Origin: an uncultured Mollicutes bacterium
GTDB lineage: Bacteria; Bacillota_I; Bacilli_A; ML615J-28; CAG-313
Direction of reading: 5' to 3'
Assembly: GCA_900539265.1 (NCBI GenBank)
Contig: UQBM01000045.1
Span: 1 to 5,755, forward strand
DNA: 5,755 nt
This document shows, piece after piece, positions 1 through 5,755 of the stretch. Numbering within the stretch: the first letter of the stretch is position 1; every line of letters starts with the position of its first letter. Position numbers and translations under genes: made by a program. The notes under the pieces are model-generated. The model saw nothing but the letters and a program-made list of their open reading frames with translations, was not told the DNA's origin and made no database searches.

Positions 1-1651
1 ATCCATGACTCCTTGATATGAAATTCAGTCCTGCATAGTATTCTTTCGTTTGGGCATACATTTTCGTTTGATAATCTTTACCTTTATACTTATATTTTAC
101 TATAATTTCATATTCTGTATTTTCTTTTAAATTTTCAATAATCGTGCTATCACCTTCTGCATTATAAGTCTTATTATCTACTATAAATTGAACATTTTCT
201 ATTTCTTTTGTAAAAGCATTTTGTTTTTTATTTAATTCAATAGTTGTTGGTGTCGAATTATTTAATTGTGTTGTATAACCAGGATCTCTTACAACAAAGA
301 ATAAACCTGTACAAATATTTCTTTCTGTTACTCCTGGATCACAAGACTCACTAACAACATCAAAACTTCCCGAATTATTGCGATATATTGCGGTAACAGA
401 ACCACCACCATCATCTTGATATGCAGTATATGCATCGTAATAATCTAATATAGCATTCGTTTCAGTATAAGTTGTTCCTCCAAGTGAGGTATCAAGTTTA
501 TCTCTTGTTGTCATTAAGAAATAAGTTCCATCTTCTTTAATACCAAAAATTGAACGTGGTCTTGTATTTGAATTATAACTATCTCCTTCTCTAAGTGGTA
601 AATATTCCCCATTTTTAACATGATTTGTATGATATCCTGTTACTGATTCCAAAGTATTGACGCTTTCTTGAGCATATTGATGTTCCACAATAACCTTTAC
701 ACCTACATCTAATAATCCTTTTAATTCTTCGTTTGTGGTTTCAATCGCAAATTGACCAAGTTTTAAAGTTGTTTCTTTACCGATTGTTGAAATATTGCCT
801 CTACCATAAAATGAATCAACAGGAGCATAAATTGTTCCCTCATATGCATAATCTCTTGAATTATTCATATATGCTAATTCTGCATATTCAACAATATATA
901 AATCGTTATTAGTGCTTACATCTCTTGGAATATAATTTCCAAGTTGTTCTTCGCTATATCTACCGCTCCAAACCATTGTTTGATTGGCTGCTGGTGTTTG
1001 ATTATAACCATTAACTGGATATGAGGCCACTAACTTATCAGCATCATCATAAATTTTAATCAAAACATTAGAACTTCCCGAAGCGTCCATAAAAGGATTA
1101 GCAGGATCATTAGTAATACCAATTCCGTTTCCAGATATTCCAAGAGGACTAATAGTAAATAAGTTTTGGCCTCCTACTGTTAATGGATAATATGTTTGAT
1201 TAGGAAAAAAGAAATATCCTCCTTTTTGAGCATATTTATTTGTACCATAATACCACTGATCAGCATTTATACCTGCAACAACTATCCAACCTGGATTTTT
1301 TTCCTCATAATCTTTAGCAAGAGATGTAAGTCTTGAAGTACCAAATGAACCATTACTCATTGGTTTAATCCAAGTTACTAGTTTAGAATTTTCTCCATCG
1401 GTCTTCATACTAAAATAATTGACATTTTTTTCACTTCCCTTATTACCAGAAGTTGTTGGAACTCCTGTCATATGAGAATAATACATACCATACTGATTAG
1501 TAATTTCTTCACCTGTCTTATTCCACTGAGTTGTACCAGTTGAATCAATACTATCATATGCCTTAACACTTTTTGTATTAATTATATAAAATGTATATAC
1601 TGAAAAAATGCTAAGAATTAGGATTAAACATAATTTATTTATTTTTTTCAT
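1..1651 (-). CDS. Secreted NAGPA-domain phosphodiester glycosidase family protein, 3' end cut by window edge
   Basis: The frame opens at ATG 1651-1649 and stays open to base 1 (550 codons, no stop), so the C-terminus lies outside the window. An AGGAGG site at 1660-1665, 8 bases upstream, supports the start. Residues 1-31 form a signal peptide: MKK, a hydrophobic core, and a likely cut after VKA. The NAGPA (DUF2233) signature is visible: AGINADQWYYG (126-136), RPRSIFGIKEDG (364-375), the family hallmark DDGGGS (413-418) and GLFFVVRD (449-456). Family members hydrolyse sugar-phosphate diester bonds; the human enzyme uncovers mannose-6-phosphate, while most bacterial substrates are unknown. C437 and C447 could form a disulfide. 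About 200 residues with no motif I recognise are inserted between the first two motifs. Residues 470-540 resemble a fibronectin III-like beta sandwich (ENLKENTEYEI at 506-516). The gene overlaps the upstream transferase-like gene and is probably translated with it. The envelope-glycan substrate is inference. Confidence 0.85.
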   Translation of the reverse strand, partial: MKKINKLCLILILSIFSVYTFYIINTKSVKAYDSIDSTGTTQWNKTGEEITNQYGMYYSHMTGVPTTSGNKGSEKNVNYFSMKTDGENSKLVTWIKPMSNGSFGTSRLTSLAKDYEEKNPGWIVVAGINADQWYYGTNKYAQKGGYFFFPNQTYYPLTVGGQNLFTISPLGISGNGIGITNDPANPFMDASGSSNVLIKIYDDADKLVASYPVNGYNQTPAANQTMVWSGRYSEEQLGNYIPRDVSTNNDLYIVEYAELAYMNNSRDYAYEGTIYAPVDSFYGRGNISTIGKETTLKLGQFAIETTNEELKGLLDVGVKVIVEHQYAQESVNTLESVTGYHTNHVKNGEYLPLREGDSYNSNTRPRSIFGIKEDGTYFLMTTRDKLDTSLGGTTYTETNAILDYYDAYTAYQDDGGGSVTAIYRNNSGSFDVVSESCDPGVTERNICTGLFFVVRDPGYTTQLNNSTPTTIELNKKQNAFTKEIENVQFIVDNKTYNAEGDSTIIENLKENTEYEIIVKYKYKGKDYQTKMYAQTKEYYAGLNFISRSHG

Positions 1652-2555
1652 TTTTATTTCCTCCTTTATACTTACCCTTTAATCCCTTTAAATAATCAAA
1701 ACGTGCTTCTTCCATCATATAAAATTTGTCACGATAATTTTTATCTCTTACTTTTAACATATGCCGTTCGCCTTTATATAATTTTTTATCTAGTTTCACA
1801 AATTCTGGATCAATATTTTTATATTCATCCCAAAGATAAAAACGATTTCTTGTTTGGTAATATAGCTCTATTAAATCATAATCATAAGTTGTTAAATTTA
1901 TGAAAAAAAACTTTTTTTCAATTATACGATAATTCTGATTTCTTAAAACTTGATTTTGTAAAAGAATAATTTGATAGCCTTTTTGTCTTGCTCTTAAACA
2001 ATATTCATAATCAAAAGTAGTTTGGTAATAGTCTAATTTAAAAGGTGATAGTTCCTTAAAGATTTTCATATTAATCAAAGTTCCCACTAAATTACATCCT
2101 TTGCACTTTCTTTCCTCTTCTACTTGCATAAAAAACTGTTCACATCCTCTAAGTGGCATTGGTGTTAAAACTGCTATTTTTGATGTATTGTGCTCAGTTG
2201 CATATCTTCTTAATGATAAAAAGGCCTCTTCTTCATAATAGTATCCTTGATTTAATACTACTCCAAAATCACAATCTGTAAGTAAAAATTGGTCTAAAAT
2301 TCTTTGATAGTTATTTACTTCACCTAAGTCATTACAATTTGTATATAAAATATTATTATATTTACTTAATTTATCAAAAAATGATGTTAAGTCTTGATTT
2401 GTCATATTATATATATATAAATTGTCTGTTTCTCTAATATATGTTTCAATATGTTTAACATACTCATCTTCTTCTATTTCATCAATTATTCTTTTATTAA
2501 TAATCAGGGCAACGTTAACGACAATATCTTTAAAACTGACTTTGACTTCTTCCAT
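1635..2555 (-). CDS. Divergent family 2 (rhamnosyltransferase-like) glycosyltransferase
   Basis: This 306-residue soluble protein has no signal peptide or membrane segment. Its second half matches the acceptor side of rhamnosyltransferase-like GT2 enzymes: GTLINMKIF (158-166), FDYEYCLRARQKGYQI (181-196) and YYQTRNRFYL (232-241). These correspond to the family's 'SGsLin', 'D.EyclRar..GY' and 'YY..RN' blocks. The N-terminal half keeps the expected order but with altered residues: IIN at 18-20 for VTYN, IYNMTNQD (48-55) for the VDNxSxD block, NDLGEVNN (75-82), and LNQGY (101-105) where LDQDS is usual. The usual C-terminal histidine is also asparagine (LRNQN, 204-208). CKGC at 151-154 is an extra CxxC. 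The tail is basic. GAGGT at 2564-2568 supports the ATG at 2555. The likely role is adding a sugar to a surface glycan, or a non-catalytic helper role. The fold assignment is fairly sure; activity is not. Confidence 0.62.
   Translation of the reverse strand: MEEVKVSFKDIVVNVALIINKRIIDEIEEDEYVKHIETYIRETDNLYIYNMTNQDLTSFFDKLSKYNNILYTNCNDLGEVNNYQRILDQFLLTDCDFGVVLNQGYYYEEEAFLSLRRYATEHNTSKIAVLTPMPLRGCEQFFMQVEEERKCKGCNLVGTLINMKIFKELSPFKLDYYQTTFDYEYCLRARQKGYQIILLQNQVLRNQNYRIIEKKFFFINLTTYDYDLIELYYQTRNRFYLWDEYKNIDPEFVKLDKKLYKGERHMLKVRDKNYRDKFYMMEEARFDYLKGLKGKYKGGNKNEKNK
1660..1665 (-). promoter_or_regulatory. Ribosome binding site inside the upstream gene
   Basis: The site reads AGGAGG on the minus strand, 8 bases before ATG 1651. 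It lies wholly within the last codons of the glycosyltransferase-like gene, whose stop is at 1635-1637. Translation of the two genes is therefore probably coupled, and the site fixes the start of the glycosidase. Confidence 0.8.
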
Positions 2556-2574
2556 TTATATATACCTCACATCT

Positions 2575-2583
2575 ATTATACCA
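2575..2583 (-). promoter_or_regulatory. Extended -10 promoter for the glycosyltransferase/glycosidase pair
   Basis: The minus strand reads TGGTATAAT, a perfect TGnTATAAT extended -10 element. The position 17 bases upstream holds only TTTTAT (2598-2603), a poor -35, as is common for extended -10 promoters. Transcription would begin near 2568, leaving only about a dozen untranslated bases, with the GAGGT binding site at the very 5' end. That short leader is unusual, so the call is moderate. Confidence 0.5.
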
Positions 2584-2599
2584 TATATTTAATAAAAAT

Positions 2600-2633
2600 A
2601 AAAGAATACAAAGAAAAAATTTTGTATTCTTTT
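2600..2633 (-). terminator. Rho-independent terminator after the aldolase gene
   Basis: There is a perfect 13-bp inverted repeat: AAAAGAATACAAA at 2600-2612 and its complement at 2621-2633, with an 8-base loop. On the minus strand it begins 10 bases after the aldolase TAA and is followed by a T-rich run. The stem is AT-rich but long. It separates the aldolase from the downstream glycan pair. Confidence 0.8.
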
Positions 2634-2643
2634 TTGGTATTAT

Positions 2644-3507
2644 TTAGTTACTTTTGTTTATAGAACCAAAAACATTCATTTTTTCAGTAACGGCTGTCGC
2701 AATTCCTTTAGTTGCAGGACCAAGAAGTTTACGAGGATCATAAACATTGGCATTTTTTTCATCATTTAAAAACTCTCTTAATAATTTATTGAAAGCAAGT
2801 TGGCATTCCGTATTTACATTAATTTTGCAAGTTCCACAAGCAATTGCTTTTTTGATTTTTTCATCAGGAATTCCTGTTCCTCCATGTAATACAAGAGGCA
2901 TATTTGTTGCTTTACCAATAGCTTCCATTTCTGTAAAACCAAGAACAGGTTCACCTTGATATGGACCATGAACGGAACCTAGCGCAGGAGCAAGTGCATC
3001 AACTCCAGCTTCTTTTACAAGGAGAACACATTCATTTAAATCCGCATATTTAATACCTCCAATTACACCATCTTCATTACCACCAACTGTACCAACTTCA
3101 GCCTCAACACTAACACCTCTTGCATGAGCATAATCAACAACCTCTTTTGTCATTTGAATATTATCATGAATAGGGTGATGAGAACCATCAATCATAACAG
3201 ATGTAAATCCTGCATCAATAGCATTTTTACAACTTTCAAAAGTTGATCCATGATCTAAATGAATGGCAACCTCAACAGTTATATTTAAGTATTTCATTAA
3301 TCCTTTTACCATACCAACAACAGTATCAAATCCACCCATATATTTTGCCGCACCCTCAGACACTCCAAGAATAACTGGTGATTGATTTTTTTGTGCTGTT
3401 TCAAGAATTGTTTTAGTCCATTCAAGATTGTTAATATTGAATTGACCTACAGCATATTTACCGTTTCTTGCCTCATTTAACATCTTACACATATTTACTA
3501 ATGGCAT
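2644..3507 (-). CDS. fba: Class II fructose-1,6-bisphosphate aldolase
   Basis: This 287-residue cytoplasmic enzyme would split fructose-1,6-bisphosphate into glyceraldehyde-3-phosphate and dihydroxyacetone phosphate in glycolysis, and run in reverse in gluconeogenesis. It is full length for the Bacillus FbaA-like type (about 285 residues). Visible sites are HLDHG (83-87) with the catalytic Asp85 and zinc ligand His86, VEAEVG (134-139), ALAPALGSVHGPYQGEP (171-187) with zinc ligand His180, LHGGTGIP (207-214) with zinc ligand His208, and the phosphate-binding loop KINVNTE (228-234). The start at ATG 3507 is supported by AGGAGGA at 3516-3522. No other glycolytic gene is in view. Some relatives act on tagatose-1,6-bisphosphate or ketose phosphates, but the close match to FbaA blocks favours fructose-bisphosphate. 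No terminator is seen between the upstream peptidase gene and this one, so read-through is possible alongside its own promoter. Confidence 0.95.
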   Translation of the reverse strand: MPLVNMCKMLNEARNGKYAVGQFNINNLEWTKTILETAQKNQSPVILGVSEGAAKYMGGFDTVVGMVKGLMKYLNITVEVAIHLDHGSTFESCKNAIDAGFTSVMIDGSHHPIHDNIQMTKEVVDYAHARGVSVEAEVGTVGGNEDGVIGGIKYADLNECVLLVKEAGVDALAPALGSVHGPYQGEPVLGFTEMEAIGKATNMPLVLHGGTGIPDEKIKKAIACGTCKINVNTECQLAFNKLLREFLNDEKNANVYDPRKLLGPATKGIATAVTEKMNVFGSINKSN

Positions 3508-3551
3508 TTATATTTTCCTCCTAATATTAAATTTATATTTCAAACATATAT

Positions 3552-3580
3552 ATCTTACTTCAAATTTAATAAATTGTAAA
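3552..3580 (-). promoter_or_regulatory. Probable sigma-A type promoter for the aldolase gene
   Basis: On the minus strand, TTTACA (3575-3580) is followed after 17 bases by TAAGAT (3552-3557). The -35 matches the consensus at five of six bases and the -10 at four of six. A start near 3545 would give a leader of about 38 bases containing the ribosome binding site. The region is very AT-rich, so chance matches are easy. Confidence 0.45.
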
Positions 3581-3593
3581 ATATTACACCCTT

Positions 3594-4844
3594 TTATTTT
3601 TTATTATCTTCTTTTTTAAATAAATATTCATCAACTCTTTTTACAATATTTTCGGGTATTTCTTTTTCAATAGGAAATACTTTATAATTTTGAAGTCTAA
3701 GAGAAAATTCTTTAACAAATTGATACGTTTTATCCAAAGCATCAGCACTAATAAAATACATTGTATCATATCGATCATGAATATGAGCGGAATTGCCAAC
3801 TCCAAATCGCATAAAATTAATTGCAGGAACACCTCGATCTGCAAATGGTATACAATCACTTGAATATATATCTTGACTAACATCAATAGGAAAAGCTAAT
3901 TCTTTTGCTAAATTATTAACCATATGAATAAGAGACTCTTTTGCAAGCACAACTGCACTATCTTTACCAAGTACTGCACCTGCCACATCAACATTAATAT
4001 TTAATTTAATTTTTGCTAATTCTTCTTTACTTAAATTATAAACATAATTTTTGCTACCTAAAAGTCCTCTTTCTTCACTACCACACCAAACAAATCTCAA
4101 AGTTCTAGTAGGTCTATGTGTTAAAAAATATTTATATAATTCTAATAAAATGACACTTCCAGCACCATTATCATAAGAGCCTTTGCTAAATAAAACACTA
4201 TCATAATGTGCAGTATATACAATTACTTCATCTGGATAAAGAAGACCTTTAATTTCTGAAATAACATTATGGGAAACTGTAGTGAACTCTTCTTTTAAAA
4301 GTTTAAGGGTTAATTTTTCAGGATTGTCCTTAACTAAATTCATTGCATCAAACGTTCTCATATGAACACCAGGCAGTTTACCATCTTCAAAAAAAGGCTC
4401 TCTAAGTTCTCTAATATCAATGTCTGCTTTTTCATCATACACGTCTCCCGCATACGTAATAAACCCTAAAGCTTTTGCTTTCGTTAACGCTTTATACATC
4501 TTTTTTCTTAAATACCCATTAATAAGAACAATTTTATCTTTTGCATGATACTGACTAATTTTACTATCCGATTCCATATAATAAAAAGGAGCACTTATTC
4601 CTTGCATATCTGTTTCCATACTACCACGATATCCACTAACTTCATAAACTTTACCATCATTAGATAGTAAAGATACTTCTTTAAAGTTTGTACTTGATAC
4701 TTCAAAGGGTTTAATAATAGCTACTCCTTTAAGAGCGCTAATTTCATCCGCAATCATATTCGCACACATAAATTCTTCTTTTGTACCACTTGGTCTTGTA
4801 AAACTAATTTTTTCTAAGAAAGTATACATATCATTTATCTTCAT
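3594..4844 (-). CDS. M28 family zinc metallopeptidase (aminopeptidase-like) with PA-like insert, no signal peptide
   Basis: This is a 416-residue protein. All dinuclear-zinc positions of peptidase family M28 are present: His213 and Asp215 (TAHYDSV), Asp225 (SYDNGAGS), the Glu257-Glu258 pair with Glu257 as general base (WCGSEERGLLGS), Asp286 (NVDVAGA) and His356 (HIHDRYDT). Residues about 85-190 between the N-terminal segment and the catalytic core look like a protease-associated (PA) domain: KIVLINGYLR (104-113), then an Ala/Gly block (KAKALGFITYAG, 122-133). The N-terminus (MKINDMYTFLEKISF) has no signal peptide or membrane segment, so it probably acts in the cytoplasm, perhaps trimming imported peptides. 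AAAGGAGA at 4853-4860 supports ATG 4844. The end is Lys-rich. Family membership and catalytic competence are well supported; the substrate cannot be read from the sequence. Confidence 0.9.
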   Translation of the reverse strand: MKINDMYTFLEKISFTRPSGTKEEFMCANMIADEISALKGVAIIKPFEVSSTNFKEVSLLSNDGKVYEVSGYRGSMETDMQGISAPFYYMESDSKISQYHAKDKIVLINGYLRKKMYKALTKAKALGFITYAGDVYDEKADIDIRELREPFFEDGKLPGVHMRTFDAMNLVKDNPEKLTLKLLKEEFTTVSHNVISEIKGLLYPDEVIVYTAHYDSVLFSKGSYDNGAGSVILLELYKYFLTHRPTRTLRFVWCGSEERGLLGSKNYVYNLSKEELAKIKLNINVDVAGAVLGKDSAVVLAKESLIHMVNNLAKELAFPIDVSQDIYSSDCIPFADRGVPAINFMRFGVGNSAHIHDRYDTMYFISADALDKTYQFVKEFSLRLQNYKVFPIEKEIPENIVKRVDEYLFKKEDNKK

Positions 4845-4882
4845 TTTTTATCTCTCCTTTACCTTTTATATGTTGATAATAT

Positions 4883-4911
4883 ATTATAACAACAAAAAAA
4901 CTATTAGTAAA
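4883..4911 (-). promoter_or_regulatory. Extended -10 promoter for the M28 peptidase, nested in the preceding terminator
   Basis: The minus strand reads TGTTATAAT at 4883-4891, a TGnTATAAT extended -10. TTTACT (4906-4911) lies 17 bases upstream as the -35 and falls within the loop and second arm of the upstream gene's terminator. Transcription would start near 4876 and give a leader of about 32 bases with the ribosome binding site at 4853-4860. Element quality and spacing are good for such a short intergenic gap. Confidence 0.65.
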
Positions 4912-4929
4912 GTGTTTCACTAATAGTTT
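4898..4929 (-). terminator. Rho-independent terminator after the membrane protein gene
   Basis: An 11-bp perfect inverted repeat (AAACTATTAGT at 4898-4908, complement at 4919-4929) has a 10-base loop. On the minus strand it starts 7 bases after the TAG stop of the membrane protein and ends in an unbroken T run. It ends the upstream transcript just before the peptidase promoter. Confidence 0.85.
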
Positions 4930-4936
4930 AAACTTG

Positions 4937-5695
4937 CTATTGATATTGCCAATTATCCATTAAATAATCTATTATCTGACGTTCATACGCTTCTTGAAAT
5001 GATGTTTGTTCACAATCAATCCGTTCATTTTTTCCATAAGTAATGAAAATTGCTTCATTTTTATATAGAAACATAATAGATAAATTGGTAGTTCTAGATA
5101 GTTGTGTTCCATAATAATTTGTTGTATATTCTACAAAACTCAATTGATCTATATTTTGCTTATAATTCAAAACAAAATTTGGATAATTGTAATCTTTATT
5201 TATATCTTTTGTATGAATCCAAGATAACGGATCGAAGTAATAATTTTTAAAATCACACATTTGACTTATACCTATATTATTTTGAGTAATCATTTCTATT
5301 TGTTCTTTTTCTGATTCATATACATTGATATATTTTACATAAATCCCAACTAATCCTTCTTTTTGATTTGTTTGATAAATAGCACTAAAACTATTGATTT
5401 TATCCACATCATCCAAATTCTTTTGTAAACCATCACTAGAAACAACAAAACAAGAATCGACTATGTTTTGATCATAGTTTTTGAGGTCTGTTATGAGAAA
5501 CTGATATTTATCTGTATTTTTATCTAATAAAAATTTTACATCTTCATATGTGTCGAAGCAAAAATACGTACTTTTAGGAGGTTGTTCACCTTCAAAATTA
5601 TAATAAAACCAGATGAAAAAACTCACACACCCAGTTATAATAACTAAAAAAGTTGCACTTAAAATAGATAGAGTTATTTTTGTTTTTTTACTCAT
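4937..5695 (-). CDS. Single-pass membrane-anchored protein of unknown function
   Basis: I do not recognise this 252-residue protein. GAGGAGGAA at 5700-5708 sits ideally before ATG 5695 (MSKKTKITL). An in-frame ATG at 5728 would add 11 residues but would place this site inside the coding region, so I reject it. Residues 7-34 form one long hydrophobic segment after a Lys-rich start, predicting an N-in membrane anchor. Within it IITGC (19-23) resembles a lipobox, but the strongly hydrophobic VSFFIWFYY follows the Cys, which is unlike a processed lipoprotein. The rest (about 215 residues, predicted outside the cell) is rich in Asp, Asn, Tyr and Gln with mixed beta character and has Cys at 46, 82, 147 and 228. 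The stop is TAG, followed by a terminator, so this gene closes its transcript. Whether other genes precede it is beyond the window. Confidence 0.75.
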   Translation of the reverse strand: MSKKTKITLSILSATFLVIITGCVSFFIWFYYNFEGEQPPKSTYFCFDTYEDVKFLLDKNTDKYQFLITDLKNYDQNIVDSCFVVSSDGLQKNLDDVDKINSFSAIYQTNQKEGLVGIYVKYINVYESEKEQIEMITQNNIGISQMCDFKNYYFDPLSWIHTKDINKDYNYPNFVLNYKQNIDQLSFVEYTTNYYGTQLSRTTNLSIMFLYKNEAIFITYGKNERIDCEQTSFQEAYERQIIDYLMDNWQYQ

Positions 5696-5699
5696 TATC

Positions 5700-5708
5700 T
5701 TCCTCCTC
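5700..5708 (-). promoter_or_regulatory. Ribosome binding site that fixes the membrane protein start
   Basis: The minus strand reads GAGGAGGAA, with 6 bases between GGAGG and ATG 5695-5693. It is the strongest site in the gap and decides in favour of the shorter start over ATG 5728, which has no comparable site in the bases before it. A possible -10 (TATTAT, 5711-5716) lies very close upstream, but no good -35 is visible. Confidence 0.75.
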
Positions 5709-5755
5709 GTATAATATAAATTGTTCATAAATATTTTAATTGATAATGAACTAAT

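Noticed and set aside
1703..2959. Plus-strand open frames at 1703-1903, 2451-2663 and 2747-2959
   Set aside because: They lie antisense to well-supported genes, are short and hydrophobic as expected from reading AT-rich genes backwards, and have no recognisable motif.
3641..3886. 81-residue minus-strand frame within the M28 gene
   Set aside because: It is a shifted reading of the catalytic C-terminal part of the peptidase, whose own frame carries the intact zinc ligands.
4877..4888. Perfect 12-base palindrome ATAATATATTAT over the peptidase -10
   Set aside because: It is pure A/T low-complexity sequence largely explained by the TATAAT element itself.
5696..5728. In-frame upstream ATG at 5728 for the membrane protein
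   Set aside because: The strong GAGGAGGAA site lies between the two ATGs at the right distance for 5695. The extra residues would put charged and polar residues before the Lys-rich anchor start without benefit.
5723..5751. GTTCAT / ATGAAC inverted repeat with a 17-base gap near the right edge
   Set aside because: Only six bases per arm, in AT-rich DNA, with no convincing -35/-10 to place it against; not enough to call an operator.
1..5755. Mycoplasma-type genetic code (TGA as Trp)
   Set aside because: The Trp codons checked are TGG, the long frames close normally without needing TGA, and the visible stops are TAA or TAG.
1..5755. tRNA, rRNA, CRISPR array, transposon ends or riboswitch
   Set aside because: The gaps between genes are all under 100 bases and are filled by terminators, promoters and ribosome binding sites. 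No repeat-spacer pattern or conserved RNA motif was seen.

Overview
This is an AT-rich window in which every credible gene lies on the minus strand, so transcription runs from high to low coordinates. The base composition, strong AGGAGG-type ribosome binding sites, hairpin-plus-T terminators and Gram-positive-style aldolase point to a low-GC Firmicute or related lineage (Bacilli, Erysipelotrichia or a Mollicutes-like gut group). Every tryptophan codon I checked is TGG, and the four visible stops are TAA or TAG. Nothing therefore calls for a recoded TGA, although TGA is also not seen as a stop.

Layout in transcription order: (1) at the right edge, a 252-residue single-pass membrane protein of unknown function (4937-5695), closed by a clear terminator. 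(2) An M28 zinc metallopeptidase with a PA-like insert and no signal peptide (3594-4844), with its own extended -10 promoter nested in the preceding terminator. (3) A class II fructose-bisphosphate aldolase (2644-3507) with all catalytic residues, preceded by a probable promoter and followed by a terminator. (4) A second extended -10 promoter just after that terminator, driving a 306-residue divergent family 2 glycosyltransferase-like protein (1635-2555). (5) Overlapping its last 17 bases, a secreted phosphodiester glycosidase (NAGPA-domain) protein that runs off the left edge (1-1651, at least 550 residues).

The aldolase and peptidase look like ordinary central-metabolism and peptide-turnover genes. 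The most interesting part is the overlapping glycosyltransferase-like/NAGPA pair. It looks like a small envelope-glycan module, but the transferase-like partner has lost or changed the usual metal- and sugar-nucleotide-binding motifs, and the glycosidase carries a long extra segment inside its catalytic domain. I saw no RNA genes, insertion sequences, CRISPR arrays or phage genes, and no gene-free stretch longer than 100 bases.
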